A DNA stretch of 64,000 nt, taken from Diplocarpon mali (lineage: Eukaryota > Ascomycota > Leotiomycetes > Helotiales > Drepanopezizaceae). Both the position numbers and the translations under genes were made by a program. The notes beneath the pieces are model-generated. The model made no database searches and had not been told where the DNA came from. It was given only the letters and a program-made list of their open reading frames with translations. This document shows, one piece after another, positions 49,461-61,444 of the stretch. The number at the start of each line of letters is the position of its first letter. Within the stretch, counting starts at the first letter, position 1. The DNA lies in NCBI GenBank assembly GCA_024741835.1, contig JAENRP010000108.1, positions 62,001 to 126,000 of the forward strand, in the 5' to 3' direction.

Positions 49461-49530
49461 TACTCTTAGTCCTAGCTTGTAAGTGAAATCTGCGAACTTA
49501 AATCCTACTCCTAATCCTAGCCCGCGAGTG
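49461..49530 (+). repeat. Two 25-nt cassettes between Gypsy D protease and RT
   Basis: Copies at about 49,461 and 49,504, spaced 43 bp. The second lies in an open frame (49,483-49,674) and reads NPTPNPSPRV. Confidence 0.82.
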
Positions 49531-49735
49531 GCCTTTTATAAACTTAAGGATAGTAGTTTCTTTAAAGACTTAAAAAGAGATCTGAATTATATAAAGAAGG
49601 CCTTACTAAAAGTACTAGGCCCTTTGCTCCCTCTTTTAGTAAAAAGAAACGCTCCTTTAAAGACGGCTTATTAAATTAGCCTAATCTCAGCCTTAGTAAT
49701 TAGTGCCCTTTACTACTGCTTTATAACTAAGGTAA

Positions 49736-49740
49736 GATAA
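49736..49740. repeat. Target site duplication of Copia E2, left copy (GATAA)
   Basis: GATAA is repeated at 57,313-57,317. Confidence 0.9.
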
Positions 49741-52700
49741 TGTCGTGTAGAATGGGCGGAGTCTCCACTTATTCTGGAGACCCTCCACGTGACTCCTGCT
49801 AAGTCATAGACTCTCCCTTTTCTTTCCAAAGTCTCCTTACTATATATATACTAGATAATAATACAATCAATTATCTTTATCTATATTAGCAAGCCTCTTA
49901 AGCGACCCAATAAAGGCCCTCTAGCCGACCGCACTATAGTTATAAGCCCTATAAGCACTTTAATATGCTTTCTCTTTACATACAACCGGCTAGAGGGCCC
50001 TTTAAGCTCCTAACCGACTTTTCGAATACTTATAACAACTCAAAGGACCTTTATTTTCAATTAATAAATCTCTATTTTCCAATCGAACCTTATTTACAAA
50101 CCTTATTTATATACTTAACCTTTTTCACTAGACTCTATTTAAAATGTCTAACTCTTTAAGCATCTTCGAGCCTCGCTTTAATACCTCTGCCTCTTAGGTA
50201 AAGTGGTTTAGTAAATATATATTCTTCGCTAAGCTCTATAATATTACCATTTTTACCAATCTAAGACTCTTATTTAAGTCAATTATAGAGACTGAGCCTT
50301 AAGCTCCCTTTATATAGGAGCTTAAGGAACTAGAAACGGCTAACCTCTGCGTAGCATACGCGAGGTTGTATAAAGAGTATATAGCGACTCTATTTGAATA
50401 GATTTACGCCTGCTTTCCCTTAAAAGATCTGTTAAAGGCTCCTCTTCTATAGGCTTCTTATAAGGATATTAAGGATGAATATAAAATCCTAATAAAGGAG
50501 CACTACCTGCGTAAGGAAACTTAAAAGACCTAATGCAAATACTATAAGCTACTCCTAGAATAGGTCTCTAAGACCGTCGATAGAACGCTCCTAGCTTCTG
50601 CAATAGCTTAAGCACAAATCTAAGCTAAGAAGCTCTCCTCCTTAATACTTGATAAAGACACTCTTATAAGTGGAACTACTGCTAATGACCTATATGCCAA
50701 TTTGGTCAACTAGCAACTCTTACTCTAAGGCCTAGTATTTATCTTAAAGTATAATATTGCGCCTTCTAATAAGGCTATTTAGTCTTAGACGAGGCTTTAA
50801 TACTACAACATACTACGCTAAGGCAAAACTAAGAGAACCAATACTTAGTAGTAGATCTAGGAGTAGTAGGAGGCGTACCGCCTAGCAAAGCAATACAGTC
50901 TTCCTAAGATTAAAGGGAGACTAAGAGTTACTGACTTTTCAGACTTAATTGCAGTAAAGATTAATCTAAATTAGGCAACTCGCTTAAAGGAGGAAATCAT
51001 TACTAATAAGCAAATAGGAACCTTATATAAGTACGACCTAATATAGCTAAGCTGCGCCCTAGTAGGCATTGAATCCAATAGAGCAATCGATAATAAAGGG
51101 CTAGCAGTTTTTACTACTTAAGAGTCTCTCTTAGATGCCGAAACCCCTTCGCAGGCTCTAGCGAGCAGCTCCCGAAATCGCTCTATAAGCTCTAAGAGGG
51201 AGATCAGGCCCAAGTGCCCTTATAGAGGCTTTAAAAATCACTATTAGAAGCCCTAGGACTATTGGAAACTATTATATACTATAGATAGGCGTAAGGAAAA
51301 TATGAAGGTTCTCCCCTTGCGAGAGGAGGTCCTACGAATACGAAAGGCTTTAAACGCAAGAGACTAGTTCAAGGGTCTTTAAGCATGGCTTAAGGAGAAT
51401 GATATTACAATAATAGCAATTGATAAATTCAAGGGAAAGGCTTTAGCCTTTAGGAAGGACAGTTCAAGTAGCAAAAGGGAGAACTTACCAGTCTTTATAG
51501 TAATAGATCCCTCTGCCTTTAACGCTTTTGAAGAATCGTTTAATGTCTACTACCTCTTTAAGCTAGAACGCCACCTGCTCTCCTTAAGTACGCTCCTTAA
51601 TAATTGCATAGCCACTTATATTATTAATTCGAAGGATTTACTTATCGCAAGCACCTTTAAGCCTTTTAGTAACTTATAGCAATATATTAAAGCAAGTACC
51701 TTAAGACTTCTAATTATTAAAAGAGGTAATAGATATATAGTAGACTCTCTTCTATAGCATAACGGCTCTCCTATAGGAATAACGCTTTGCAACATTGCTA
51801 TTATAAAGGAGTTTACTACTAATATTATCTTAGAGAGGCTTCTTGCGGATAAGGGTTTTTAATACTCTAAGGTAGACCTCACTTTGTGCTTTAAGAGCAT
51901 TAGAGATTCTATAAAGCAAGCTTAGTTAAAGCGTTGCCATAATCTCATTTTCTTTAAATACAAGCCTATTAACTATTTAAATCTCCCAAATATGCTTTAA
52001 TATGACTTCTTTGCCTTAATAGCGTTCCCTATAGCTAAGATAATACTTTATAATAGGTTCTAGTCTAGCTATACACCTACTAGGGTGCGGGATAACGATG
52101 CGTACACTTAGCACCTTCGCGCTAGCTACCTAGGCGCAGAGGCTCTTTAAGTGCTAGTCAAGTGCGCTAGGGGAATGAAGATCAGGGGAATACAAAGGCT
52201 GGAGTGCCTTATATACATAGTAGCATCTACTAAGTAAGTTATTTCTTGCGCTACCTTTAAGAACCGATCTCTAAGGCCCTTCTTTAGGATCTCCTAGGAT
52301 CTCTTTAACTTTTCAAACAACTTATATAATAGTTGCTTATAGGTTCTTTTAATTAAGGACGAGTATAGCAGTATACTCTAGACGTTCCTACTAAGATCGA
52401 AGGGCAAAGACGTAGTTATAAAGGTCCTTTAGGCCTTTAAAGCATAAGTGAAACACTAATATAGGCTTTCCATTTACAAAATCAGATAAGATAATAACAC
52501 TTTAGTGATCTCCTTAAGGAAAGACTCTCTTATAAAGTACTAAAGATAGGTAAAAGAGGAAGGAATCGATTTAGAGCTTACTCCTGCCTATATATACCAA
52601 TCCAATAGAGGCGCGGAGCGAGTAGGAAGGGAGTTGATTAAACGCTCTATTAAAATGAGGATCTATACTAGGCTTCTAGCAAGCCTTTAGCCAAAGGTTA

Positions 52701-55700
52701 TAGAGGCTGCTATGTACTTTTATAATATCTCCCTACTCGCTAAGAAGAAGATGATCTTATTAAGCGAGGCTCTCTATAGTTAGTTTAAATAGTATTTTCG
52801 ATTTTATAAGCTGCTACTTATTAAGCAAATAATAGTAAGCTTAAAGCCCGACTAGAGTCGCGTTTATATATATAGCGCTTGCGCATACCCTTTAATTAAG
52901 GAAAGGGAGGCGGGGAGGGACCGCCGAACCTTTAAAATTGAACTACAAGGGCACTTAGGTTACTTAGTTAGATATATTACCTCTAATATTTATAGAATTT
53001 AAGTTCCTATGCTCTAGCGAGTAATAACGACTTATAATATCAAATTCGATAAGTCTCTCTTCTATAGTCCAAAAGCTAAGCGCGCAAACCCTATATCGCG
53101 CTAGGAACTTGAGATAACCTTCCAATTGATTAGAGAGGGAGAGGGAGCTTAGGACGCTAAGTTCGAAGGCATTTTTAAAGAATCGGAGCTTGTCGCAAGG
53201 CCGAACGCAATCGCTGCAGAAGAAGCCGCTATATAGGAAGAGCCTGTATTATAGACCGACGCTGCTCTATAGCCTTTAACTAATAATATAGAAGGCCTTA
53301 ACTTAAATCCAAATTCTCTAAGAGACCTGCTTAAAAACTTAAGGGTAGAAGTAAGCGAACTAGAAGCTACTTCGCCAGTCTTTAAAAAGGCAAATAGCGA
53401 CTAAAGCTTAAGGGTAATGATTCCCTATAGAGGCCCTATTAAAGAAGGAACCGTAGACGACTTTAAGGGAGTCTTTAAAGACAAGTTCTATAAGGCGATC
53501 GGCAGATCTTTAGCTACTATTCTATATAAGAATAGAGATAGCTTAAGGGCTTTAAGATAAAGTCTTCAGTTATAAAGGTAGGCCCTAGTGAACTTTAGTA
53601 AAAGGCTAGAGGTACTACTGCCGAGATCTAGGAAGAGCTCTAATAGTCTTATAAGAAGCGACCTAATAAGAGGAGTAGGCTTTAATAATATAATACCTTA
53701 AGTTGTAATACCAGCTTAAAGACTATAGGCTTAGGAGATAGAGCTACCTAGACTCTTAAAGGAACCTCTAGCAATAATAAAAATAAAGGAGGAGACCTAT
53801 AGAAAAAAGCGCAAAGAGGAACTCCCTTTTCTTAGGCAAAAGAGGATAAAACGCTTAAGCGTTAAGCAATAGGAGACTTCAAAAGTATATGCTACTGCTC
53901 TAAAGTATATGCTCTCTTAAAGCAATATTGATTTACCTTACTCCTTATATGCGTAGGAGTTTATATTAACCTTTTAAGCAAACGAATAGATAAAGGAGGA
54001 TAGAAAGGACCATTTGACGGTTTATATAATTATTAAAGCTGCAGTTGATAGTTAGGCAAAGGATAGAGCGCAGTCTCCTAACCGCCTATAGTACTAAGGC
54101 TCTCTGCCGAAGCCTCCGAAAGGATGGCTAGACCTAGAGAAGCACCCTTTTAGCAAACGATTTAAGGAAGGAGGGCGCTAGGAGATTAGGAATTTAGAAT
54201 CTTAGAGTTACTAGAGAATCGTACAAAAGGATTACTTAAAGTCCTTGCCGATACTATTAAAATGGGTTTTTACCTATAAAGTCAATAGCTTTAGCAAGCT
54301 TCTAAAGTGCCGATTATAGCTAGTTATGCGAGAGGATCTTTAAGATAAAGCTTTAATTTTCTTAACCTACGCAGCTACGCTTATAGCAAGGTCTTTTAAG
54401 GTACTAATAGCGCTTGCCGCGTACTTTAATATAAAAGTAAAGCAGTTCGACGTTATTAATGCATTTGTTAACGCTCTTAAAGACCTAAGGAGTGCTCTAG
54501 TTATATGCTTCCTATTAGATGGCTTTAAGCGCCTTAGTATAGTAATAGAATTAGACCGCGCGCTCTATAGGCTAAAAGACTCTCTAGCGCTATAGTATAG
54601 GAACTTCGTAGGAACGCTTAAGGGCCTTTAACTCAAGCTATTAGGCGAGGAGCCTTGTATTTTTATAATAAAGGATCGCATAGTCTTTATAGCATTTTAC
54701 ATCGACGATATTCAAGTGTTATATAAGGCCTCTAACTTAGATCGGGCGACTCGTTTGATTAAAGACCTAAAGAGGGCGTACAAGCTTACTATTATAAGAG
54801 ATATCTCCTAATTCCTTAGAGTAAGGATTATTTAAAATAAGAAGGCAAAGAGGATCTCTTTAATTTATAATACTTATATTAAGAAGATCGCTCAAAAGTT
54901 CAGAGCTGATATAAGGAGAGTGCCTAGTACTCTACTATTAAAGAAGGAGTTTATTAAGAACTTAGGGCAAGCTTCCTTAAAAAAGGTAAAGGAGTACTAA
55001 GAGAAAATAGGCTCTATTCTTTATACAGCGATTATAATACGCCTAGACATTGCGTTCGCAGCCTCCTAATTGTCTTTCTTCTTAACTAATCCAAGCTTTA
55101 AGTACCTCTTAGCTGCGGACTAGACGCTTTGATACTTATATAGTATGCGCTTCTTAGGAATTGCTTATAGCTTTAAGGCTAGGGAACACCAACTGGTTGC
55201 GTCTTTAGATGCTTCTTTCGAAGATGACTAAGAGACTTGCAGATCCTCTTAAGGATACGTCTTCTTCCTATTTAAAGGACCAATTATTTAGAAAGCGAAT
55301 CGCTAAGCGACTATTACGCTCTCCTTTACTAAAGTAGAACTCTATAGCATGGTTTCTATTGCAAAGGAGATGATAGCTATAAAACGCCTCTTTAAGGAGA
55401 TTCGCATAGACTCCCTCTTTAAATGGAATATATATTATAATAACTAATAGACGATTCGGCTAATTATTATAAAGAACGAGAAGATTAAGATAAGCCTTTG
55501 ATATATCGAAATTAGTAATATATAGATCTGCTAGGAGTACTAAAGAGGAAGCTTCTAAATAATCTACCTCCTTACTAAGGAGATATACGCAAATAGGCTT
55601 ATTAAAAACCTAGACCGCCAGAAGTTTAAAAGCTTCGTTCGTTTATTAAACCTTTAGAGCTTTTAAATAATCGTTTAACAACTCGCACTTACTAGCAAGT

Positions 55701-57312
55701 AGTTACTTATTACTAGGAGACTTATACTTATGAGCTCTTACTCTCTTATAATTATATTCATTTGTTTTCTCTTATAAAGCGTACTATAAAAGCTTCTCCT
55801 TTTTTAAAAATATAAGAATAGGTAATATTCTTAAGCCGCTATTGCAAGGCGCGACCCTTCCTTAAATCCTTTTAGCTAAGGCCAAGAGCTGCGAAGCTAT
55901 AGCTATAAGCTTTGTATAGATCTCCTCCTAAGAGAGGCCTAAAGGCACTCCCTCGGCTAGAGGCCTGCTGGCAAACACACTAGCGACAGCAGGGGCAAAG
56001 GCAGAGGGTGCAGCAAGGGCGGCGGCAAAGGCAGAAGCAGCGATAGCAAGGGCTAAGGAGACAAAGGGAGATATAAAGGGGTCGGCGGTAGCAGCAGTAG
56101 GGATAAGAGTAGCAGTAGCAGCAAGTAGGGAAAATAGGGCGGCAGAGGATAGGCCGGCGGCAAACGCAAATAGGATGCTAAGAGCAAGGGAGGCAGTAGT
56201 ACTACTACTTATAAGAGTAGTAGGCCCTCTTAATACTAAGGTCCAATCGCTCCCATCTTTTAAAAATCAGCCTAAAACTTAATAAGACTTAATAAGACGT
56301 ATTATAAAAGCTCTAAAGCGCACCCTTTACTACATTTAGCAGTAGCGCTACCTCCTCCTTAAAGGCGCCGCGGGCGCAGGCCGATATAACAGCCTCTTAA
56401 GAGGCGAGGAAAGGTCCGCTAGCCTACTAGCAGCTATTACTTAATACTATATAATAAATGCAACGCGCACTAAAGGTACTATTAAAGCACTAACAATTGA
56501 GATTGCTAATACTCTTATATACGATGCAATACACACACGCGTTATCGCGCTCTATTGTAAGCTTAGGCATACGGCGCGCAGCAGGGGCAGGGCTCTTAAG
56601 TAGCAGCGGCGGCAGCAAGGGCGGCAGCGGCGGCAGGGACGGCGGCGGCGGCTTATTACCTAGTAGGCGCTAAGAGGACTAGGACAGGGTTCTAGCTCCT
56701 ATAGGAGCGCTAGCAACCTAGCGCAAAGTTAGTATAATATAGGGTATAAGGACTTTAAGGGTCTTACTTTGCAAGGGCGGCTAGGGCTATAATAAGTAAG
56801 AGTTCCTTTTATATTTAAAATTATTAGTATAAAGATAATATTTTAAATAATAAAGGAGGGTTGTTTTTAAAAGAAGGGAAGGAGAACCTCTGCGATAGAA
56901 ATACTCTATAGGAAGCCTAATAAAGCACTAGCGTAAAATTGCAAAGATTCTTAAGCGCGCTTATTGCCTATAGCGACCCTTCTCATTTTAAAAAGAACGA
57001 CCTTTAAAGGGGCAATACGTAAGATAGAGCCTCTTTTCTTTATAACTACCATTCTTTCTTTTATTTTATCTATATAGCTAAGCGATTTTAAGAGCATCGC
57101 CTAACTAGGGGGTATATCGTATAGAATAGGCAGAGTCTCCACTTATTCTAAAGACCCTCCATATGACTCCTACTAAGTCATAGACTCTCCCTTTTCTTTC
57201 CGAAGTCTCCTTACTATATATATACTAGATAATAATACAATCAATCATCTTCATCTATATCAGCGAGCCTCCTAAGCGACCCAATGAAGGCCCTCCAGCC
57301 GACCGCACCATA
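49741..57312 (+). mobile_element. Copia LTR retrotransposon E, copy 2, nested in D
   Basis: The element is 7.6 kb with 198-bp LTRs (49,741-49,938 and 57,115-57,312). It is collinear with copy 1 over its whole length, and the differences are overwhelmingly C/T and G/A transitions. It retains more C and G than copy 1 but still carries stops throughout: gag from about 50,150, integrase about 51,450-53,110, RT about 54,160-54,990, RNase H about 55,120-55,680. The post-pol low-complexity tracts at 55,970-56,180 and 56,595-56,660 are purer than in copy 1. Confidence 0.93.
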
Positions 57313-57599
57313 GATAAGCTATATAAACTTAAGAACTGGCGCCTAAAGAGTTTATATTCGTAAGCTCTATTTATAATCTAAACTAAGAAATCAATTGCTA
57401 AGAATCGGTTAAGCAAGCTGAAATTAGCTCCCTTAGCCTTAATTCGGCGCTGCAAGCTAAGTATAAGAGTAATAATAAGCTAATAGACTAGAAGCTCCTG
57501 CCTTAGTATACTAAATTTAAGAACGTTTTCAATCGCTAGGCCTTTAATTAACTATTAGAACCTAGGCTAAAGGTAGATTATAAAATCGAGCTAATAGGC

Positions 57600-58990
57600 G
57601 AGAACAACTAAATAATCGAACCCCTCTGCCGCATTACTAACGAATAGCTCTTAGAAGTCAAGAGCTATATTCTTAAGAACCTATATAAAGGATTTATCAA
57701 AGCTTCGAATTCCCCTTAAGTAGCCCTAATCCTTTTTATAAGAAAAGCTAATAGCTCCTGTCGTGCATAATACCGCTCGGCCAAAATGTGAATCCACACC
57801 TTAAGGCGCGTACTAGCATATTTAGCCTATTTTCTGCATAATATACCCCTTAGGTCGCCGGAAGAACAGTTTTTCCGACGGCCTAAGTACTAGCCCAGTC
57901 TATAGTAGCGTAGATATAGCGCATAGACCGCTAAGCTAGTAGAAAATAAGTAGTCAGAAGGGCTAGAATGCAATTTTCTTCGGCCATATATCAGAGGTCG
58001 TTTTACTCAAATCTATCGAAACTTCTATTGATGCAGTCGAAACCGAGTATGATTATTACCGAATTCTTTAAAAAGTAGTTTACTAGTAGAACTTCAAAGC
58101 GAGAAACGTCGGCTAAACCTCGCGCAAAAGGAATGCGAAAGAATTATCGCTGCGCTTATAGGGCTTATAACTATCGTATATAATACCGCTCGGCCAAAAT
58201 GTGAATCCATACCTTAGGGCGCGTACTAGCATATTTAGCCTATTTTCTGCACAACAGCTCCTTATATTTATATATTAATTACTAGAAACTAAACGCCCTA
58301 ATAAAGAAAGACCCCTACTTAATTCTACTTATTAATAAGATAATAGTATATATATCGAAAGCTTATGTTTTTATAAAAATCGATATATAATAAGCCTTCT
58401 ACTATATCCGCATATTAGCTAACGCTAAGGACCTGACTACCTTTCGCATACATTATAGGACCTATAAATACAAGGTTTTGCCATTCGGGCTAATAAATAG
58501 GCCTGCTACCTTTCAAAGGTTTATTAATAATATTCTTCTTAACCAGTTCGATAATTTCTACTCTATTTACTTAAATGATATTCTAATCTACTTAGAAAAC
58601 TCCCTTAACTATAAGATTCATATTAAGAAGATCTTAAGAATTCTTTAATGCTATAGCCTTTAAGCAGATATTAAGAAAAGCAAATTTAAAGTTATTAAGA
58701 CTAGGTTCCTAAGGTTTATTATTAGGGTTTATAGAATTAAGGTAGACCTTAATAAGGTCTTAGTCATTTAGGAGTAGAAATACATTAAGAATATACGTAG
58801 CGTATAGAGCTTCCTAGGGTTTTATAATTTCTATCGAAAGTTTATTCAAAGCTATAGTTATATCTGCCGACCCTTAATAGCTCTTATAAGGAATATTCCT
58901 TTTAATTTTAATAATACTTATAAAGAAGCTTAAGAAGCTTTGCGCGCAAGGCTTTAAACGACCTCGATTTTATACTACTATTACCTTTAG
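57600..58990 (+). pseudogene. Gypsy D reverse transcriptase, split by a TRIM-like element
   Basis: The RT start (LILFIRKANSS at about 57,725) is interrupted at 57,759-58,261 and resumes with IYIDYRKLNALIKKDPY (58,265). It then reads VLPFGLINRPATFQRFI (58,473) and YLNDILIYL (58,568). With the insertion and one GCTCC removed, the KKANGSLR-FYIDYRKLN type motif is recovered. Confidence 0.85.
57754..58261 (+). mobile_element. TRIM-like non-autonomous LTR element with TSD GCTCC
   Basis: The 498-bp element (57,759-58,256) has direct terminal repeats of exactly 85 bp (57,759-57,843 and 58,172-58,256). Termini read TG...CA and the flanks are GCTCC (57,754-57,758 and 58,257-58,261). The 328-bp interior has no coding frame. 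A perfect-length 14-bp inverted repeat with two mismatches (57,850-57,863 against 57,873-57,886, 9-nt loop) sits right behind the left LTR where a primer-binding site would be. RIP damage is slight. Orientation is not proven. Confidence 0.88.
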
Positions 58991-59460
58991 AAGTAGATAA
59001 GGCTTGAGACCGACGCCTCCGATAGTATAATCGCTAGTGTACTCTCCTAACTCTAAGAAGATAAGAACTACTACCTAATTAAGTACTTCTCAAAGACTAT
59101 AAATAACGCTAAGCTAAATTACCCTATTTATAATAAGGAGCTCTTAGCGATTTTTAAATCGTTCTACTAATATAAGGCAAAGCTACTTAAGGCCTAGAAA
59201 ATAGTATACGTATATATAGATCATAAAGCCCTTAAGTACTTTATAATAACTAAGGACTTAATAGCCTAGCAGGCTCACTAGGCGGAGTTCTTTGCTAACT
59301 TTAACTTTCTTATCATATACTAAATAAGCATAACGAATACGCTAGCTGATACACTCTTATATTAAGACTAGGAGCTAACCCCTCTTAAGGCTAGGAAACG
59401 AGCTTTATACTATTAGCAGCTCTTACCTAATGATAAGCTCTCTATAGAAGTACTTGCTAC
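58990..59460 (+). pseudogene. Gypsy D RNase H
   Basis: LETDASDSIIASVLS near 59,000 (the first Asp motif of Ty3/Gypsy RNase H), LNYPIYNKELLAI near 59,115 and TDHKALKYF-like sequence near 59,220 are seen. Confidence 0.8.
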
Positions 59461-59470
59461 TAAAGGCGAT

Positions 59471-59545
59471 TCCACTCCTAGGCCTAGCCTATAAGTGACT
59501 TTAGCGCAGATCAATTCCACTCCTAGGCCTGGCCTATAAGTAACG
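59471..59545 (+). repeat. Two 25-nt cassettes between Gypsy D RNase H and integrase
   Basis: Copies at about 59,473 and 59,518, spaced 45 bp, are the least mutated in the window (cactcctaggcctggcct in the second). They read STPRPSL and STPRPGLQV in the pol frame. Confidence 0.87.
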
Positions 59546-59779
59546 ATTATACTAATTGCACTAATAAAGGCACTTGCTAACCTAATATTAAGGGTCGAGT
59601 ATAATATAGCAAGCTACTATATTATTAATAAGGTCATTTAAGCTAATAAGACCTCCCTTAAGCTATAAAAGTTCTAAGATAAGGCGCAGAGCTATAGCCT
59701 TAACTATAAACTCAGCTAAGGCAAACTCTTCTTTTAAGGTAGACTTATTATACCATCCTAACCTCCCGAACTATAAACA

Positions 59780-60760
59780 GCCCTGATTCGTTATATATAT
59801 AAGTAACCTTATATTGCATACGCTAGAATCGGGAAAATAAGGCTTTTAATAAGAAGAAAATACTATTAGAAAAGCCTTAGTAGCAATATTAGTACTTATA
59901 TCTAGAACTATTATTATTCGAGAATAAAAGCTTATTATAATAAGACCCCAGGTTTCTTACAACCTTTGCCAATTCCTGAATAAGCTTACTAACACTTAAC
60001 AATAGATTTTATAGAGCTTCCGCTTGACGAACTCAGTTATAATTTTACCCTTATAATTATCGATAGGTTATTAAAGAAGGCAGTTTCGATTCTATACTAT
60101 AATTCAGTTGATGCAAAAGGCTTTATAAAGTTGTTTTTAATTTATTAAATATACTATTTTAATATACCTGACTCAATTCTATTAAATAGAGGCACTTAAT
60201 TTGTCTCTTCCTTTTAAAAAGAACTCTATCAAATACTAAGTATAAAGGTCAAGCTAACTATAGCTTATAATCCTAATATCGATAGCTAAACTAAGATTAT
60301 AAACTAGTACTTAAAATAATACCTCTAACTGTTCTACTTATACTACTAAGATAATTAGAGTCGTCTCTTGCCTTTGATAGATATTGCCTAATTGACTTTG
60401 CCTTATAAATCGCTAAGGCAAATTTCCCCTTTCTAAGTGCTAAACGACTATAAAGCTCGCTCCTCTTAGAATTTAATTAACCTAGAGCCTCTATAGACAG
60501 TAACCGAGAGAGTAAATCGTAAAACGGCGCTCTATATAGCTATTAGAGCTTAAAAAGTAGTCTAATTCGCTTAATCATCTCTTTAAGTATAATAGGCTAA
60601 AATAAAACGGCTCGTAGACCTCTACCGCTAGCCAGTTGATTAGACTATAAGAGATAATATACTAATTAGTATTAAAAACTGGAAGCTCGATCGGCCGAGC
60701 TAAAAGCTCTTTAATAAGTAGTATAACCTAGTAAAAGTATTAGAAAAGCTAAGAGAAAGC
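59780..60760 (+). pseudogene. Gypsy D integrase
   Basis: A degraded H2C2 region precedes PLPIPE-AYQHLTIDFIELP (59,960), a DRLLKKAVSI stretch (60,060) and LTIAYNPNIDS (60,255) followed by KIINQYL (60,295). Core plan is that of Ty3/Gypsy. Confidence 0.8.
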
Positions 60761-60899
60761 TGAAAGCTATAATTGCCCGATTCGCTCTATTCGATATACC
60801 TTATTTTCCACTCCTACTTACTGCGTAAATACGTTCCCAACCTCCTTCCAGGATAAGTTTAAAAACCTCTTGCTGCAATTAAAGTACTACCAGAATAAA

Positions 60900-61160
60900 A
60901 GGAGTAAGAGATAGAAGAAATAATTAAATCTTATATTCGAGCTAAGAAGCTCGAATATCAGATTAAGTAAAAAGGAGCTAATAAAGACCTTAAATAGTAC
61001 CTATACTTTAATGCTATAATAGTACCGCATGCTATTTAAGATTTCTATCTAAAGAACGCTTAAGCTAAGAGGCTACTAAGGGCGCTATTAAGCTGGCTTA
61101 GGTCATATAATAATAGAGTTGACGATTATAAGGACCTAGAGGATAATACGCTTATAGATA
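60900..61160 (+). pseudogene. Gypsy D chromodomain and tail
   Basis: EEIIKSYIRAKKLEYQIK-KGANKDLK-YLYF, with Trp codons turned to stops, is a divergent chromodomain. It is followed by a tail reading SYNNRVDDYKDLEDN, like the tails of elements A and B. Confidence 0.68.
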
Positions 61161-61182
61161 TAATTGCGCAGGCGCAGTTTTT

Positions 61183-61198
61183 CAAAGGGGGAGGGTAG
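61183..61198 (+). promoter_or_regulatory. Polypurine tract of Gypsy D
   Basis: CAAAGGGGGAGGGTAG lies directly before the 3' LTR (61,199-61,439). Confidence 0.85.
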
Positions 61199-61439
61199 TA
61201 TTATAACCGCATTATATGCACGGTCGGCCAAGTGTATAAAGTCAAGTACACGCTAAGGTAGTAAGGTGGCTAGATCATATGCATACTAGTAAAGCACCTG
61301 TACTTATTCTAGAGGAGCTCTATTAAAGACTCTCTCTTCTTTATCTTTTCTTCTCTATTATATAGCGTACCTCTTAAGGTAATACAGTCAGCGTTACTCG
61401 ATTCTCGCCCCACTGTACGCTCGAGAGCCAGTCGTAACA
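61199..61439 (+). repeat. 3' LTR of Gypsy D
   Basis: 241 bp. The inner start is RIP-mutated (TATTATAACC against TGTTACGGCC), the outer end is intact and followed by TSD AAGAC. Confidence 0.93.
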
Positions 61440-61444
61440 AAGAC

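Larger units (their letters stand above)
38672..61439 (+). mobile_element. Gypsy LTR retrotransposon D, nested in F, hosting two Copia E copies and a TRIM
   Basis: The element is 22.8 kb, of which about 7.1 kb is its own. LTRs of exactly 241 bp (38,672-38,912 and 61,199-61,439) have TSD AAGAC and a purine tract at 61,183-61,198, so orientation is plus. Its own parts are 38,913-40,178 (leader, start of gag), 47,781-49,740 (gag, protease), and 57,318-57,758 plus 58,262-61,198 (RT to chromodomain). Cassette repeats lie near 40,068, 49,461 and 59,471. All genes carry RIP stops. Confidence 0.94.
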
